Assembly (NCBI GenBank): GCA_036258315.1
Contig: DATADX010000059.1
Span: 1 to 32,514, forward strand
DNA length: 32,514 nucleotides
Direction of reading: 5' to 3'
DNA from: DASSYK01 sp036258315
GTDB taxonomy: Bacteria > Actinomycetota > Thermoleophilia > Solirubrobacterales > 70-9
In this document: positions 1 through 7,448 of the stretch, one piece after another
Layout of the letters: every line of letters starts with the position of its first letter
Position numbering within the stretch: position 1 is the stretch's first letter
The notes under the pieces: generated by a model
Database searches by the model: none
Seen by the model: only the letters and a program-made list of their open reading frames with translations
Told to the model about the DNA's origin: nothing
Translations under genes and position numbers: made by a program

Positions 1-107
1 CGCAACCGGAGGAGCTGCCGGTGGCAATGGCGGCGGCGGTGCGGGAGTTTCGCGCGCACCCCGCGGGCGCATACGCGCTGGCGATGTTCCGCGAGGAACG
101 GCGCTGA
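1..107 (+). CDS. C-terminal end of an unrecognised protein (5' truncated by window)
   Basis: An open frame enters at the left edge (codons from base 3) and stops at TGA 105-107, leaving 34 residues that end in HPAGAYALAMFREERR. Third positions are nearly all G or C, so it looks like the end of a real gene. The visible tail is too short to assign a family. It is followed by about 60 bases with no evident gene before the stop of the convergent NTF2-like gene. Confidence 0.5.
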   Translation, partial: QPEELPVAMAAAVREFRAHPAGAYALAMFREERR

Positions 108-142
108 ACGGAGCGCTAGTCGAAGAGCGCTCCTTTCGATGC

Positions 143-160
143 AAAGCAGCGGTTTCGCCC
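143..160. repeat. Left arm of an 18-bp perfect inverted repeat
   Basis: The sequence aaagcagcggtttcgccc here is the exact reverse complement of bases 616-633. The arms lie just beyond the stop and just upstream of the start of the NTF2-like gene. Weaker matching continues outward, about 23 of 27 positions including a ttt triplet. I saw no transposase, and the arms do not resemble a terminator because they are 455 bases apart. Confidence 0.85.
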
Positions 161-169
161 TCAGACTGC

Positions 170-598
170 CTACTCCGACACCCCGGCGGCTTCAAGGGCG
201 TCTCGTCGATCCGTGAATTCCGTAACGCTTGTCACGGTCAGCCCGTCGTGATCCCGGACTTCCCAGACCTGCCAGATCTGCATGGCGGCTTCCGCCCCGG
301 ATGTTCGTCCCGTCCCGGTTACCCGAAACCCGGCCACCACAGTCTCGTCGCCTTCGAGGTACTCATGCGACTCCGTACGCGCATCCGGGAAGGTCTGCTG
401 AAAGCCTTCGAAGAACTTGATCACCTCGTCGCGGCTTCGCAGCACCCGCGACTCGGGCCAGGTCGGCGCTAGTCGATACTCGAGCTGATCGGGAAGCGCC
501 GCGTAGGCGGTCTTTACATCGCCTGCGTTCCAGGCACGATTCCCTTGCTCGAAAACCACTCGGAATGCGCGAAGGAACTCGGACTCGAGAGCCGACAT
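170..598 (-). CDS. SnoaL/NTF2-like fold protein (paralog 1)
   Basis: A protein of 142 aa with the features of a SnoaL-like/NTF2-fold polypeptide: an N-terminal helix (FLRAFRVVFEQGNRAWNAGD), a central YRLAPTWPESRVLRSRDEV segment, a 'G.DETVVAGFRVTGTGRTSG' strand pair, and the tail DALEAAGVSE shared with two other genes here. The family includes cyclases, isomerases and many proteins of unknown role, and no substrate can be read from sequence. A GTG at 637 would add 13 residues. I prefer ATG 598 because it begins MSxxE like paralogs 2 and 3 and sits exactly 9 bases after GATACT, as theirs do. An 18-bp inverted repeat brackets the gene. Third-position GC bias is weaker than in the housekeeping genes to the right. 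Confidence 0.8.
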   Translation of the reverse strand: MSALESEFLRAFRVVFEQGNRAWNAGDVKTAYAALPDQLEYRLAPTWPESRVLRSRDEVIKFFEGFQQTFPDARTESHEYLEGDETVVAGFRVTGTGRTSGAEAAMQIWQVWEVRDHDGLTVTSVTEFTDRRDALEAAGVSE

Positions 599-607
599 CG
601 CCCGCTT

Positions 608-613
608 AGTATC
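608..613 (-). promoter_or_regulatory. -10-like box GATACT, 9 nt before ATG of NTF2-like paralog 1
   Basis: On the minus strand GATACT is followed by 9 bases and then ATG 598. The same hexamer with the same spacing precedes the other two NTF2-like genes. A TGGAAA 17 bases upstream could act as a -35. Confidence 0.5.
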
Positions 614-615
614 CC

Positions 616-633
616 GGGCGAAACCGCTGCTTT
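616..633. repeat. Right arm of an 18-bp perfect inverted repeat
   Basis: This is the reverse complement of bases 143-160. On the minus strand this arm occupies the spacer just upstream of the GATACT -10-like box of the NTF2-like gene, so inversion between the arms would change which sequence faces the promoter. Confidence 0.85.
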
Positions 634-712
634 CCACGCAAAGCGGGCTGTTCTGGAATCACGCCTCCAAGCGTTGAAGGATTCAGGCCCCAGGGTGCAC
701 CAGACCGCTCCG

Positions 713-734
713 ATGGGAAGGCATTTTTCCCCAT
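713..734. other. Small imperfect hairpin upstream of the 765 gene
   Basis: ATGGGAA (713-719) pairs with TTCCCCAT (727-734), leaving one bulged C and a 7-base loop. It lies in an unusually T-rich patch between the divergent genes starting at 598 and 765. It could be an operator or an RNA structure, but its function is not evident. Confidence 0.3.
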
Positions 735-764
735 GGTTTTCCCGTAGAGGTAGGGTCCCGATAC

Positions 765-1013
765 ATGCGCTTTGAGGTCGAGTTCTTTGAGAAGCCAGCC
801 TCGGGTGGGGAGTGGAACCCAGTTGGCATCGCCGAGGTGACTGGCGGCCGGGCCGGGCAGCAAGCGGTGGAGGAGGTTGCCGAGTTCACCGGCTGGTATC
901 GCGTCCGCCCCGAGGCCGAACCCGACGCGCCGTGGGCGTTTTACCGCGTCACCATTCACGGCGAGACCGGCGAGACGATCGTTGAGGACAGCGAGGTTCC
1001 GCCACCTTTCTAG
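765..1013 (+). CDS. Small acidic protein of unknown function
   Basis: An 82-residue protein, MRFEVEFFEKP...DSEVPPPF, rich in Glu and Asp with evenly spaced aromatics (FEVEFFEK, GWYRVRP, WAFYRVTIHGE) that suggest a compact beta-sandwich or single-domain soluble fold. There is no signal peptide or membrane segment, and I do not recognise a family. A TAGGGT box at 751-756 ends 8 bases before the ATG, matching the leaderless-promoter pattern seen before other genes here, which supports this start. It stands alone, divergent from the NTF2-like gene and followed at a distance by the secreted hydrolase. Confidence 0.65.
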   Translation: MRFEVEFFEKPASGGEWNPVGIAEVTGGRAGQQAVEEVAEFTGWYRVRPEAEPDAPWAFYRVTIHGETGETIVEDSEVPPPF

Positions 1014-1158
1014 GCGGAAACGGACCAGTGCGCTGATACGTTCGGATCGGAACGCCGGCCATGCGTCAGCTCTCTAGCCTCGCTGGACTCACCTGGTGGC
1101 GGGTCCATTCGCCGATCGGCACTTGACTCGTTGTCTCGAGTTCGACGAGACTTATCGG

Positions 1159-1965
1159 ATGGCGGGACCGGTCGCTCGGTGGGTGGCGCGGCTCAAATCC
1201 GGCTGCGCTCGAGCGGCGGCTCCCGGTGTGAGGGCGCGGAGCCTGATGATCGTCCTCGTGAGCGTGCTGGTGCTCGCCTTCCCGGGCACGGGTCCGACCG
1301 TCGCCCAGGCCGCATCCCCGGCCGAGGGCAAGCCGCCCGTGATGCTGCTGTTTCCCTCAGGCGGATTCGCGTTCGGGGACCCGAGTCTCATGGACCCCGC
1401 TGCCGCTCGCGCGCTCGAGGCGGGCTTCCGGCCCCGTTCGGTCGCGTATCTCACCGGCGGAGGAGGCATCCCCGCGATGGTGACGCGCACGATGCAACTC
1501 GCCAGGCAGATCACCCGGCGGGGAAGGGACGTGTACGCCTACGGCGATTCTGCCGGCGGGCTGCTCGCCTCTCTCCTCGCGCAGAAGGGGATTGCGCGGC
1601 GAGCGGCGGCCAAGCAGCCGGTATCCGACCTCGGGCACTTCATCAGGTCGCTTCCCGGCAGCGACGATGACGAAGCGGCATTCCTCGGTGTCCCGACCCC
1701 GTTTCAGCAGCGCATCTTTTCTCCGAACGCGCGTCGGACGCACAACAACGTCCTGGTGACCGCGGCGGAGAATGACGCGCTGAGCGAGCCGACGGTCCTC
1801 TGGGCGAGGCGTGAGCTCCGCGTCGGCCTCCGGACCTCGCCCGGGACCCACCTCGACCCGGCGTACTACGACCAGAACATGAGCAGCTCGATCGCCTGGC
1901 TCGCGCAGCAGCGCACGCGCCTGGAGCGCCACGACGCAAGGCTCGCCAGGAGACAAATGAAATGA
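1159..1965 (+). CDS. Secreted alpha/beta-hydrolase (esterase-like)
   Basis: A 268-aa protein. The N-terminus carries basic residues, then a hydrophobic core (MIVLVSVLVLAF) and an AQAA-type cleavage site, so it is probably exported. The mature part has alpha/beta-hydrolase landmarks: an oxyanion-hole stretch LLFPSGGF, the nucleophile elbow YGDSAGG (GxSxG, catalytic Ser), an acidic residue in AENDALSE and a late His in GTHLDP, consistent with a Ser-Asp/Glu-His triad as in carboxylesterase/acetyl-esterase-type enzymes. The substrate is unknown. The frame is open back to GTG 1096, but codons 1096-1158 have only about 57% GC at third positions, so I start at ATG 1159; GTG 1228 is also possible. 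No operon partner is seen. Confidence 0.75.
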   Translation: MAGPVARWVARLKSGCARAAAPGVRARSLMIVLVSVLVLAFPGTGPTVAQAASPAEGKPPVMLLFPSGGFAFGDPSLMDPAAARALEAGFRPRSVAYLTGGGGIPAMVTRTMQLARQITRRGRDVYAYGDSAGGLLASLLAQKGIARRAAAKQPVSDLGHFIRSLPGSDDDEAAFLGVPTPFQQRIFSPNARRTHNNVLVTAAENDALSEPTVLWARRELRVGLRTSPGTHLDPAYYDQNMSSSIAWLAQQRTRLERHDARLARRQMK

Positions 1966-1998
1966 AGTGAGTCGAGCCGGGCGCTGTGGTGGTAGCGG

Positions 1999-2421
1999 CT
2001 ACTCGTGCAACCCGGCGGCCTCGAGGGCTTGGGCGCGGTCTCGATACGCGTGCAGGGAGATCGCACGACCCTCGTGGACGGTCCAAACATGCGTCGTCTC
2101 CAGCTCGACCGGGACACCGCTCGCTTCACCCTCTCCCACGATCCGGGCGAACACGACGACCTTCTCGGCGGCTTCGAGAAACCGCTCCGGCTCGAATCGC
2201 CACTCACGCCAGGTGTCGCGGAGCAAGGCGATCAGGTCGTCGAGTCCGGCCCGACCCCGAAACGCGAGCTCGCCTTCCGGATAGTCCGGGGGGAGGCGAA
2301 ACTCGAAATCCTGATCCAGGTCCTCGCGGAACAGCCGGTCGATCTGGTCGGCGGTCAGCCGGAGGAGCTCGCCGCCTTCCGCGTACAACCGGCGGACGAG
2401 CTCGACGTTCTGCTTGGACAT
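1999..2421 (-). CDS. SnoaL/NTF2-like fold protein (paralog 2)
   Basis: A 140-aa protein starting MSKQNVELVRRLYAEGGELL, the classic opening of SnoaL-like proteins abundant in soil actinobacteria. It continues with an FRGRAGLDDLIALLRDTW helix, a strand VVVFARIVGEGEASGVPVE, the HVWTVHEGRA strand and the tail AQALEAAGLHE. There are no membrane segments. The role is unknown: the fold serves cyclases, hydratases, isomerases and ligand-binding proteins. It is convergent with the secreted hydrolase gene and divergent from cysK. The ATG is fixed by the GATACT box 9 bases upstream and by similarity to paralog 3. Confidence 0.85.
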   Translation of the reverse strand: MSKQNVELVRRLYAEGGELLRLTADQIDRLFREDLDQDFEFRLPPDYPEGELAFRGRAGLDDLIALLRDTWREWRFEPERFLEAAEKVVVFARIVGEGEASGVPVELETTHVWTVHEGRAISLHAYRDRAQALEAAGLHE

Positions 2422-2430
2422 CTCTCGGGC

Positions 2431-2436
2431 AGTATC
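2431..2436 (-). promoter_or_regulatory. -10-like box GATACT, 9 nt before ATG of NTF2-like paralog 2
   Basis: The minus strand reads GATACT, then gcccgagag, then ATG 2421. Hexamer and spacing are identical to paralogs 1 and 3. No convincing -35 is seen. Confidence 0.5.
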
Positions 2437-2525
2437 GCGCGGCGACCCAATCCCATGTAATCGGGTCAGGAATTGCTAGTTTGGGGCGCGTGGCGGGTGC
2501 GCCCGGACATGGAGCGGCTCTCAGG

Positions 2526-3443
2526 GTGAGCGGCGAGGCCTCGGCGCTGGTCGGCGGGACGCCGCTGGTGGTGCTGAGCAGGCTCGGGGAAGACCTCCGC
2601 GGCGAGGTCGTCGCCAAGCTCGAGTACTTCAATCCCGGCGGCTCGGTCAAGGACCGGCTCGGGGTGGCGATGATCGACGCGGCCGAGCGCGACGGGCTGA
2701 TCGAGCCGGGCTCGACGATCGTCGAGCCGACGTCGGGCAACACGGGGATCGCGCTCGCCGTCGTGTCCGCGGCCCGCGGCTACCGGCTGATCCTGACGCT
2801 GCCTGAGGGGATGAGCCGGGAGCGGACGGCGCTGCTTCGTACCTACGGTGCCGAGGTCCACGAGACGGCCTCGATGGGCGGGATGGACGAGGCCGTGGCG
2901 CTTGCGCGGGAGCTCGTCGCCGACCACGACGGGTTCATGCCGATGCAGTTCTCGAACCCTGCCAACGTCGAGATCCACCGCCGCACCACCGCCGAGGAGA
3001 TCTGGGCCGACCTCGATGGCGAGATCGACGCCTTCGTCGCGGGCGTCGGCACCGGCGGGACGATCAGCGGCGTCGGCCAGGTGCTGAAGGAGCGCCGCCC
3101 GGACGCCCAGGTGATCGCGGTCGAGCCGGCCGCGTCGCCGGTCCTGTCGGGGGGAGAGCCCGGGCCGCACAGGATCCAGGGAATCGGGGCGGGGTTCGTC
3201 CCCGAGGTGCTCGATCACTCCGTGATCGACGAGGTGATCGGAGTCGACGACGAGGACGCGCTGGAGATGGCGCGGACGATGGCGCGGCGCGAGGGGATCC
3301 TGTGCGGGATCTCGGCCGGCGCCGCCGTCCATGCCGCGCTGCAGGTCGCCGACCGCGAGGAAATGCTCGGGAACCGGATCGTCACCGTCGTGCCCGACAG
3401 CGGCGAGAGGTACATGTCGCTGCCGTTCTTCGCACCCGCCTAA
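2526..3443 (+). CDS. cysK: Cysteine synthase A (O-acetylserine sulfhydrylase)
   Basis: A PLP-dependent beta-replacement enzyme converting O-acetylserine and sulfide to cysteine; 305 aa, normal for the family. It shows GGTPLVVL at residues 10-17, the PLP lysine in GGSVKDR (Lys42), the substrate loop TSGNTGIA, the phosphate-binding loop GTGGTISG, CGISAGAAV and the C-terminal PDSGERYMS. GTG 2526 gives the usual ten residues before GGTPL. An in-frame GTG at 2490 lies 7 bases after TAGTTT (2477-2482), but codons 2490-2525 have poor GC3, so that region is more likely a short leader. The next gene, 12 bases downstream, is cysE, which makes the substrate, so the two form an operon. Cystathionine beta-synthase-type activity cannot be excluded, but the cysE partner favours CysK. 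Confidence 0.93.
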   Translation: MSGEASALVGGTPLVVLSRLGEDLRGEVVAKLEYFNPGGSVKDRLGVAMIDAAERDGLIEPGSTIVEPTSGNTGIALAVVSAARGYRLILTLPEGMSRERTALLRTYGAEVHETASMGGMDEAVALARELVADHDGFMPMQFSNPANVEIHRRTTAEEIWADLDGEIDAFVAGVGTGGTISGVGQVLKERRPDAQVIAVEPAASPVLSGGEPGPHRIQGIGAGFVPEVLDHSVIDEVIGVDDEDALEMARTMARREGILCGISAGAAVHAALQVADREEMLGNRIVTVVPDSGERYMSLPFFAPA

Positions 3444-3455
3444 GCTTGCGGGGCC

Positions 3456-4193
3456 ATGTTCGGCCTCGGAACCCTGGGACAGGTCGCGCGGGAGATCAGC
3501 TCCGACCTCACCGCCGCGCGCGACCGCGACCCCGCGGCGCGGGGGGTCGGCGCGCTCGAGATCCTGACCGGCTGGGCCGGGGTCCAGGCGCTGCTCGCCC
3601 ACCGCGTCGCGCATGCGCTTTGGGACGCCCAGGTGCCGATGGCGCCGCGGATGATCGCCTACACGAGCCGCGCCGTGACCGGGATCGAGATCCATCCCGC
3701 CGCCGAGATCGGATCCGACTTCTTCATCGACCACGGCTCGGGGGTCGTGATCGGCGAGACGACCGAGATCGGCGACCGCGTCACCCTGTTCCAAGGGGTG
3801 ACGCTCGGCGGTACCGGGTTCGCCCGCGGCAAGCGCCACCCGACGCTCGAGGACGACGTCACGGTCGGCTCGGGGGCGAAGCTGCTTGGCCCGGTCACGG
3901 TCGGCCGCAACGCCAAGGTCGGCGCCAACACCGTCGTGATCGAGGACGTCCCCCCAGAGACGACGGTGGTCGGCAACCCCGGCCACCCGGTGCGCGTCGA
4001 GGGTAAGCCGGTCGAGGGGCCGGACACCGACTGGATCCACCTTCCCGACCCGATCGCCGACGCGATCAAGGAGCTCTCGGACCGGATCGCTGACCTCGAG
4101 CGAAAGGTCGGCGAGGCGAACGGGGAGAGGGATGCCTCGGGTGAGGTGACGCAGCTGCATCCGAAGAAGGGCCCCTCTTCCGCGGGCGGCTAG
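3456..4193 (+). CDS. cysE: Serine O-acetyltransferase
   Basis: This enzyme acetylates serine with acetyl-CoA, the first committed step of cysteine synthesis. The protein is 245 aa. A short N-terminal helical part (residues 1-70) is followed by a left-handed beta-helix of hexapeptide repeats (about 75-185), including GIEIHPAAEIG, IDHGSGVVIGET with catalytic His93, and GKRHPT with His128 matching the active-site His pair of the family. The N-terminal domain is shorter than in enterobacterial CysE, as in many Gram-positive enzymes. The C-terminal 50 residues (IADAIKELSDRIADLERKV) look like a coiled coil, an addition that could affect oligomerisation or CysK docking. A TAAGCT box overlaps the cysK stop 9 bases before this ATG, so an internal promoter is possible. 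Confidence 0.93.
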   Translation: MFGLGTLGQVAREISSDLTAARDRDPAARGVGALEILTGWAGVQALLAHRVAHALWDAQVPMAPRMIAYTSRAVTGIEIHPAAEIGSDFFIDHGSGVVIGETTEIGDRVTLFQGVTLGGTGFARGKRHPTLEDDVTVGSGAKLLGPVTVGRNAKVGANTVVIEDVPPETTVVGNPGHPVRVEGKPVEGPDTDWIHLPDPIADAIKELSDRIADLERKVGEANGERDASGEVTQLHPKKGPSSAGG

Positions 4194-4220
4194 CCGCGAT
4201 TTGACGCGTACGCGCCGGGC

Positions 4221-4226
4221 TATGCT
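4221..4226 (+). promoter_or_regulatory. -10-like TATGCT, leaderless start of pcrA
   Basis: TATGCT ends 6 bases before the GTG at 4233, so the transcript would begin at or next to the start codon. A TTGACG at 4201-4206 is a good -35 match, but the 14-base spacer is short. Confidence 0.45.
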
Positions 4227-4232
4227 CGGACG

Positions 4233-6509
4233 GTGGCAAGACCCGATGCGCAGATAGAGGCCGAACAAGCGGGCGCCGTCGCGGCCGACGAGGAGGGGGC
4301 CGGCGCCCCGATCGAGGCGGGCGCGACGCAGGTCGAGCGCCTGCTCGCGGACCTGAACACGCCGCAGCGCGAGGCGGTCACCCACGGCGAGGGACCGCTG
4401 CTGGTGCTGGCGGGCGCGGGCTCTGGGAAGACCCGCGTGCTCACCCACCGGGTGGCCTGGCTGCTCGCGACCGGGCAGGCGCGGCCGAACCAGGTCCTCG
4501 CGATCACGTTCACCAACAAGGCCGCGGAGGAGATGCGCGAGCGGGTCGCCGAGCTGGTCGGCGGGGTGGAGAGGCGGATGTGGGTGATGACCTTCCACGC
4601 CGCCTGCGCGCGGCTGCTCCGGATCGAGGCCGAGCGGCTCGGTTACAGCAAGAGCTTCACGATCTACGACCAGGCCGACTCGCTGCGGATGCTGAAGCGC
4701 TGCCTCGAGGAGCTCGAGGTCGACACCAAGCGCTACCCGCCGCGCGCGATCCAGGCCCGGATCTCCGAAGCCAAGAACGCTCTGATCGACGGAGAGGCGT
4801 ACATCGAGCAGGGGGGGTCGCCGTTCGAGGAGCTGGTCGGCCAGGTCTACCGCGTCTACGAGCGCCGGATGCTCGAGGCGAACGCGATGGACTTCGACGA
4901 CCTGCTGATGCGGGCGGTCAACGTGCTCGAGCTGTTCGAGGACGTCCGCCGCCGCTATCAGGAGCGGTTCCGCTGGATCCTCGTCGACGAGTACCAGGAC
5001 ACGAACCGCGCCCAGTACCAGCTGCTGCGCCTGCTCACTGGCAGCAAAGGCAACCTCACCGTTGTTGGCGACGAAGATCAGGCTGTCTATTCGTTCCGCG
5101 GAGCCGATGTCCGCAACATCCTCGAGTTCGAGCAGGACTTCCCGGAGGCGGCGGTGGTTAAGCTCGAGCAGAACTACCGCTCAACGCAGACCATCCTGTC
5201 CAGCGCAAACGCCGTGGTCTCCAACAACCGCGGGCGGCTAGGGAAGAACCTCTGGACGGCCGCCGGCGAGGGGGACAAGGTGATCGTCGCCGAGCTCGAC
5301 GACGAGCACGCCGAGGCGCGGTTCGTCGCCGGGGAGATCGAGGGCTTGGTCGGCGACGAGGGGATGTCGCGCGACGACATCGCGGTCTTCTACCGGACCA
5401 ATGCCCAGAGTCGCGTGCTCGAGGACATCCTCGTCCGCTACGAGCTCCCCTATCAGGTGATCGGCGGGACGAAGTTCTACGAGCGCGCCGAGATCAAGGA
5501 CGCGGTCGCCTACCTGAACCTGCTCGTCAACCGGGCCGACGCGGTCAGCTTCTCGCGCGTCGTCAACTCGCCGCGGCGGGGGATCGGCGACACCACCCAG
5601 GGGAGGCTCGCCGCTTACGCCAACACGAGCGGCCAGACGATCTGGGAGGTGGCCGAGCAGGCCGAGTCCGTCCCGGGCCTCACCCCGGCGGCGATCCGGT
5701 CGATCGCGCGGTTCAGGGAACTGATCGGGGGACTCCGCGCCGATTTCGAGGACGCCCCGGTGGCCGAGTTGCTGCAGGCGCTGTTGGAGCGGTCGGGCTA
5801 CATCGACGCGCTGTCCGCCGAGCGCACGATCGAGGCCGACGGGCGGATCGAGAACCTCGATGAGCTGGTCGGGGTGGCGGGAGAGTTCGATGCCAACCGC
5901 GCCGTCGAGGGCGACTCCGAGCTGTCGCCGGTTGAGGAGTTCCTGCAGGCGATCTCGCTCTACACGGACGCCGACGACCTCGAGAAGGGGGAGTCCAAGG
6001 TGACGCTGATGACCCTCCACAACGCCAAGGGCCTCGAGTACCAGGCCGTTTTCATGATCGGCTGCGAGGAGGGGGTGTTCCCGCACTCGCGCTCGCTCGA
6101 GGAGGGGAACGAGGAGGAGGAGCGGCGGCTCTGCTATGTGGGGATCACCCGCGCGCGCGAGCGCCTCTGGCTGACCTATGCCCGAAGCCGGCGCATCTTC
6201 GGCGAGAACGGGCTCGGGATTCCCTCGCGGTTCCTCTCGGAGCTTCCCGACGAGCTGGTCGAGCGCGAGGGCACCGACGAGCAGGCCGTGACCGGCTGGG
6301 CGCTCGGCAAGGCGGCGCCGGGCCGCCCGGGCGGGGCCGGAGGTGTCGACTTCGGGACCGGCGACGACGTCGTCCACGCCGCCTTCGGCGAGGGCGTCGT
6401 CACCGCGGTCGAGCCCGGCGGCGTGCTCGTCGTCCGCTTCTCGGGCGACGGGGCGGAGCGCAAGCTGATGGCGGACTACGCCCCGCTCAAGAAGGTCGGC
6501 GTCGGATGA
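4233..6509 (+). CDS. pcrA: UvrD/PcrA-type superfamily 1 DNA helicase
   Basis: An ATP-dependent 3'-5' DNA helicase used in nucleotide-excision repair and removal of recombination or transcription intermediates; 758 aa. Motifs run in order: Q-motif LNTPQREAV, Walker A GAGSGKTR (61-68), Ia FTNKAAEEM, II VDEYQDTN, III GDEDQAVYSFRGAD, IV LEQNYRST, V TLHNAKGLEY and VI VGITRARERLWL. The last ~50 residues (VHAAFGEGVVTAVE...GVLVVRFSGDG) match the Tudor-like RNA-polymerase-binding module of PcrA/UvrD. An acidic, Ala-rich tail of about 35 residues precedes the Q-motif. It shares the ATGA overlap with folD, implying translational coupling. GTG 4233 is preferred because of the TATGCT box 6 bases upstream. 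Confidence 0.95.
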   Translation: MARPDAQIEAEQAGAVAADEEGAGAPIEAGATQVERLLADLNTPQREAVTHGEGPLLVLAGAGSGKTRVLTHRVAWLLATGQARPNQVLAITFTNKAAEEMRERVAELVGGVERRMWVMTFHAACARLLRIEAERLGYSKSFTIYDQADSLRMLKRCLEELEVDTKRYPPRAIQARISEAKNALIDGEAYIEQGGSPFEELVGQVYRVYERRMLEANAMDFDDLLMRAVNVLELFEDVRRRYQERFRWILVDEYQDTNRAQYQLLRLLTGSKGNLTVVGDEDQAVYSFRGADVRNILEFEQDFPEAAVVKLEQNYRSTQTILSSANAVVSNNRGRLGKNLWTAAGEGDKVIVAELDDEHAEARFVAGEIEGLVGDEGMSRDDIAVFYRTNAQSRVLEDILVRYELPYQVIGGTKFYERAEIKDAVAYLNLLVNRADAVSFSRVVNSPRRGIGDTTQGRLAAYANTSGQTIWEVAEQAESVPGLTPAAIRSIARFRELIGGLRADFEDAPVAELLQALLERSGYIDALSAERTIEADGRIENLDELVGVAGEFDANRAVEGDSELSPVEEFLQAISLYTDADDLEKGESKVTLMTLHNAKGLEYQAVFMIGCEEGVFPHSRSLEEGNEEEERRLCYVGITRARERLWLTYARSRRIFGENGLGIPSRFLSELPDELVEREGTDEQAVTGWALGKAAPGRPGGAGGVDFGTGDDVVHAAFGEGVVTAVEPGGVLVVRFSGDGAERKLMADYAPLKKVGVG

Positions 6510-7375
6510 GTGCGACCGTGATCGACGGCAAGGCCGTCGCGGCCCAGGTGCGCGCGCGGGTCGCCGGGGAGGTCAGCGAGCTCAGCGCCGGGCTGGGCCG
6601 CCCGCCGGGGCTGGCGACCGTGCTCGTCGGCGACGACCCCGCGTCGGCCGTCTACGTGCGAAGCAAGCGCCGCGTCTCCGAGGAGGTCGGGATCCGCTCC
6701 ATCCACCACGAGCCCGGCGGCGGGACCTCGCAGGAGGAGCTCGAGGAGCTCGTCGGAGAGCTGAACCGCTCCGAGGAGGTGGACGGCGTCCTCGTGCAGC
6801 TGCCGCTGCCCGCGCACCTCGACGCCGCAGCCGTGATCAACGCCATCGACCCCGCCAAGGACGTGGACGGGCTCACCCCGATCAGCGCCGGGCTGCTCGC
6901 CCGCGGGGAGCCCGGGCTCGTGCCCTGCACGCCGCGCGGCGTGATGGAGCTGCTGTCGAGCGCCGGAGTGGACCCGTCCGGCAAGGAGGCGGTGATCGTC
7001 GGGCGCTCCAATCTCGTCGGCCGCCCGCTCTACGCGCTGCTGCTCGGGGCCGACGCGACGGTGACGACCTGCCACAGCCGCACCCGCGACCTCGGCGAGG
7101 TCTGCCGGCGCGCCGAGATCCTGGTCGCGGCCGCCGGCCGCGCCCGGCTGATCACCGCCGAGATGGTGAGTCCCGGGGCCACTGTGATCGATGTCGGCAC
7201 CAACCGCGGCGAGGACGGGCTGGTCGGGGACGTCGACTTCGACGCCGTCCGTGAGGTCGCGGGAGCGATCACGCCGGTACCCGGCGGGGTCGGCCCGATG
7301 ACGATCGCGATGCTGCTCGCGAACACGGTCGAGGCCGCACGCCGGCGCGCCGTCGCGGTCGGCGCCCCAGGCTGA
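6506..7375 (+). CDS. folD: Bifunctional methylenetetrahydrofolate dehydrogenase/cyclohydrolase
   Basis: FolD interconverts 5,10-methylene-THF, methenyl-THF and 10-formyl-THF in the cytosol, supplying one-carbon units for purines and fMet-tRNA. It is 289 aa, the family size. Catalytic YVRSK (Tyr50, Lys54), LVQLPLPAHL, DPAKDVDG, PCTPRGVMELL, the NADP site VGRSNLVGRPL and the C-terminal signature TPVPGGVGPMT are all present. The ATG overlaps the pcrA stop by 4 bases, so the two are co-translated. A 135-base gap follows before the next membrane-protein gene. Confidence 0.95.
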   Translation: MSATVIDGKAVAAQVRARVAGEVSELSAGLGRPPGLATVLVGDDPASAVYVRSKRRVSEEVGIRSIHHEPGGGTSQEELEELVGELNRSEEVDGVLVQLPLPAHLDAAAVINAIDPAKDVDGLTPISAGLLARGEPGLVPCTPRGVMELLSSAGVDPSGKEAVIVGRSNLVGRPLYALLLGADATVTTCHSRTRDLGEVCRRAEILVAAAGRARLITAEMVSPGATVIDVGTNRGEDGLVGDVDFDAVREVAGAITPVPGGVGPMTIAMLLANTVEAARRRAVAVGAPG

Positions 7376-7448
7376 CCTCCGGTCCGCGAGCACGCGCAAG
7401 CGCTCGTCGGGCAGCGGGAAGCTCGCGCCGGAGGCGGCCTGTCGGGGG

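Noticed and set aside
1096..1158. N-terminal extension of the secreted hydrolase to GTG 1096
   Set aside because: Poor third-position GC, no ribosome site, and it would place 21 extra residues before the basic region of the signal peptide.
2490..2525. Extension of cysK to GTG 2490, which lies 7 bases after TAGTTT
   Set aside because: Codons 2490-2525 have only about 58% GC at third positions and would add 12 residues before the normal family start; treated as a possible leader instead.
4201..4226. A full sigma-70 promoter TTGACG...TATGCT for pcrA
   Set aside because: The -10 is kept, but the 14-base spacer is too short for a standard -35/-10 pair.
2466..4598. Very long minus-strand open frame opposite cysK-cysE-pcrA
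   Set aside because: It is the mirror of GC-rich genes on the plus strand: low-complexity Arg/Asp/Gly/Ala/Leu composition and no family motifs, whereas the plus-strand products are unmistakable.
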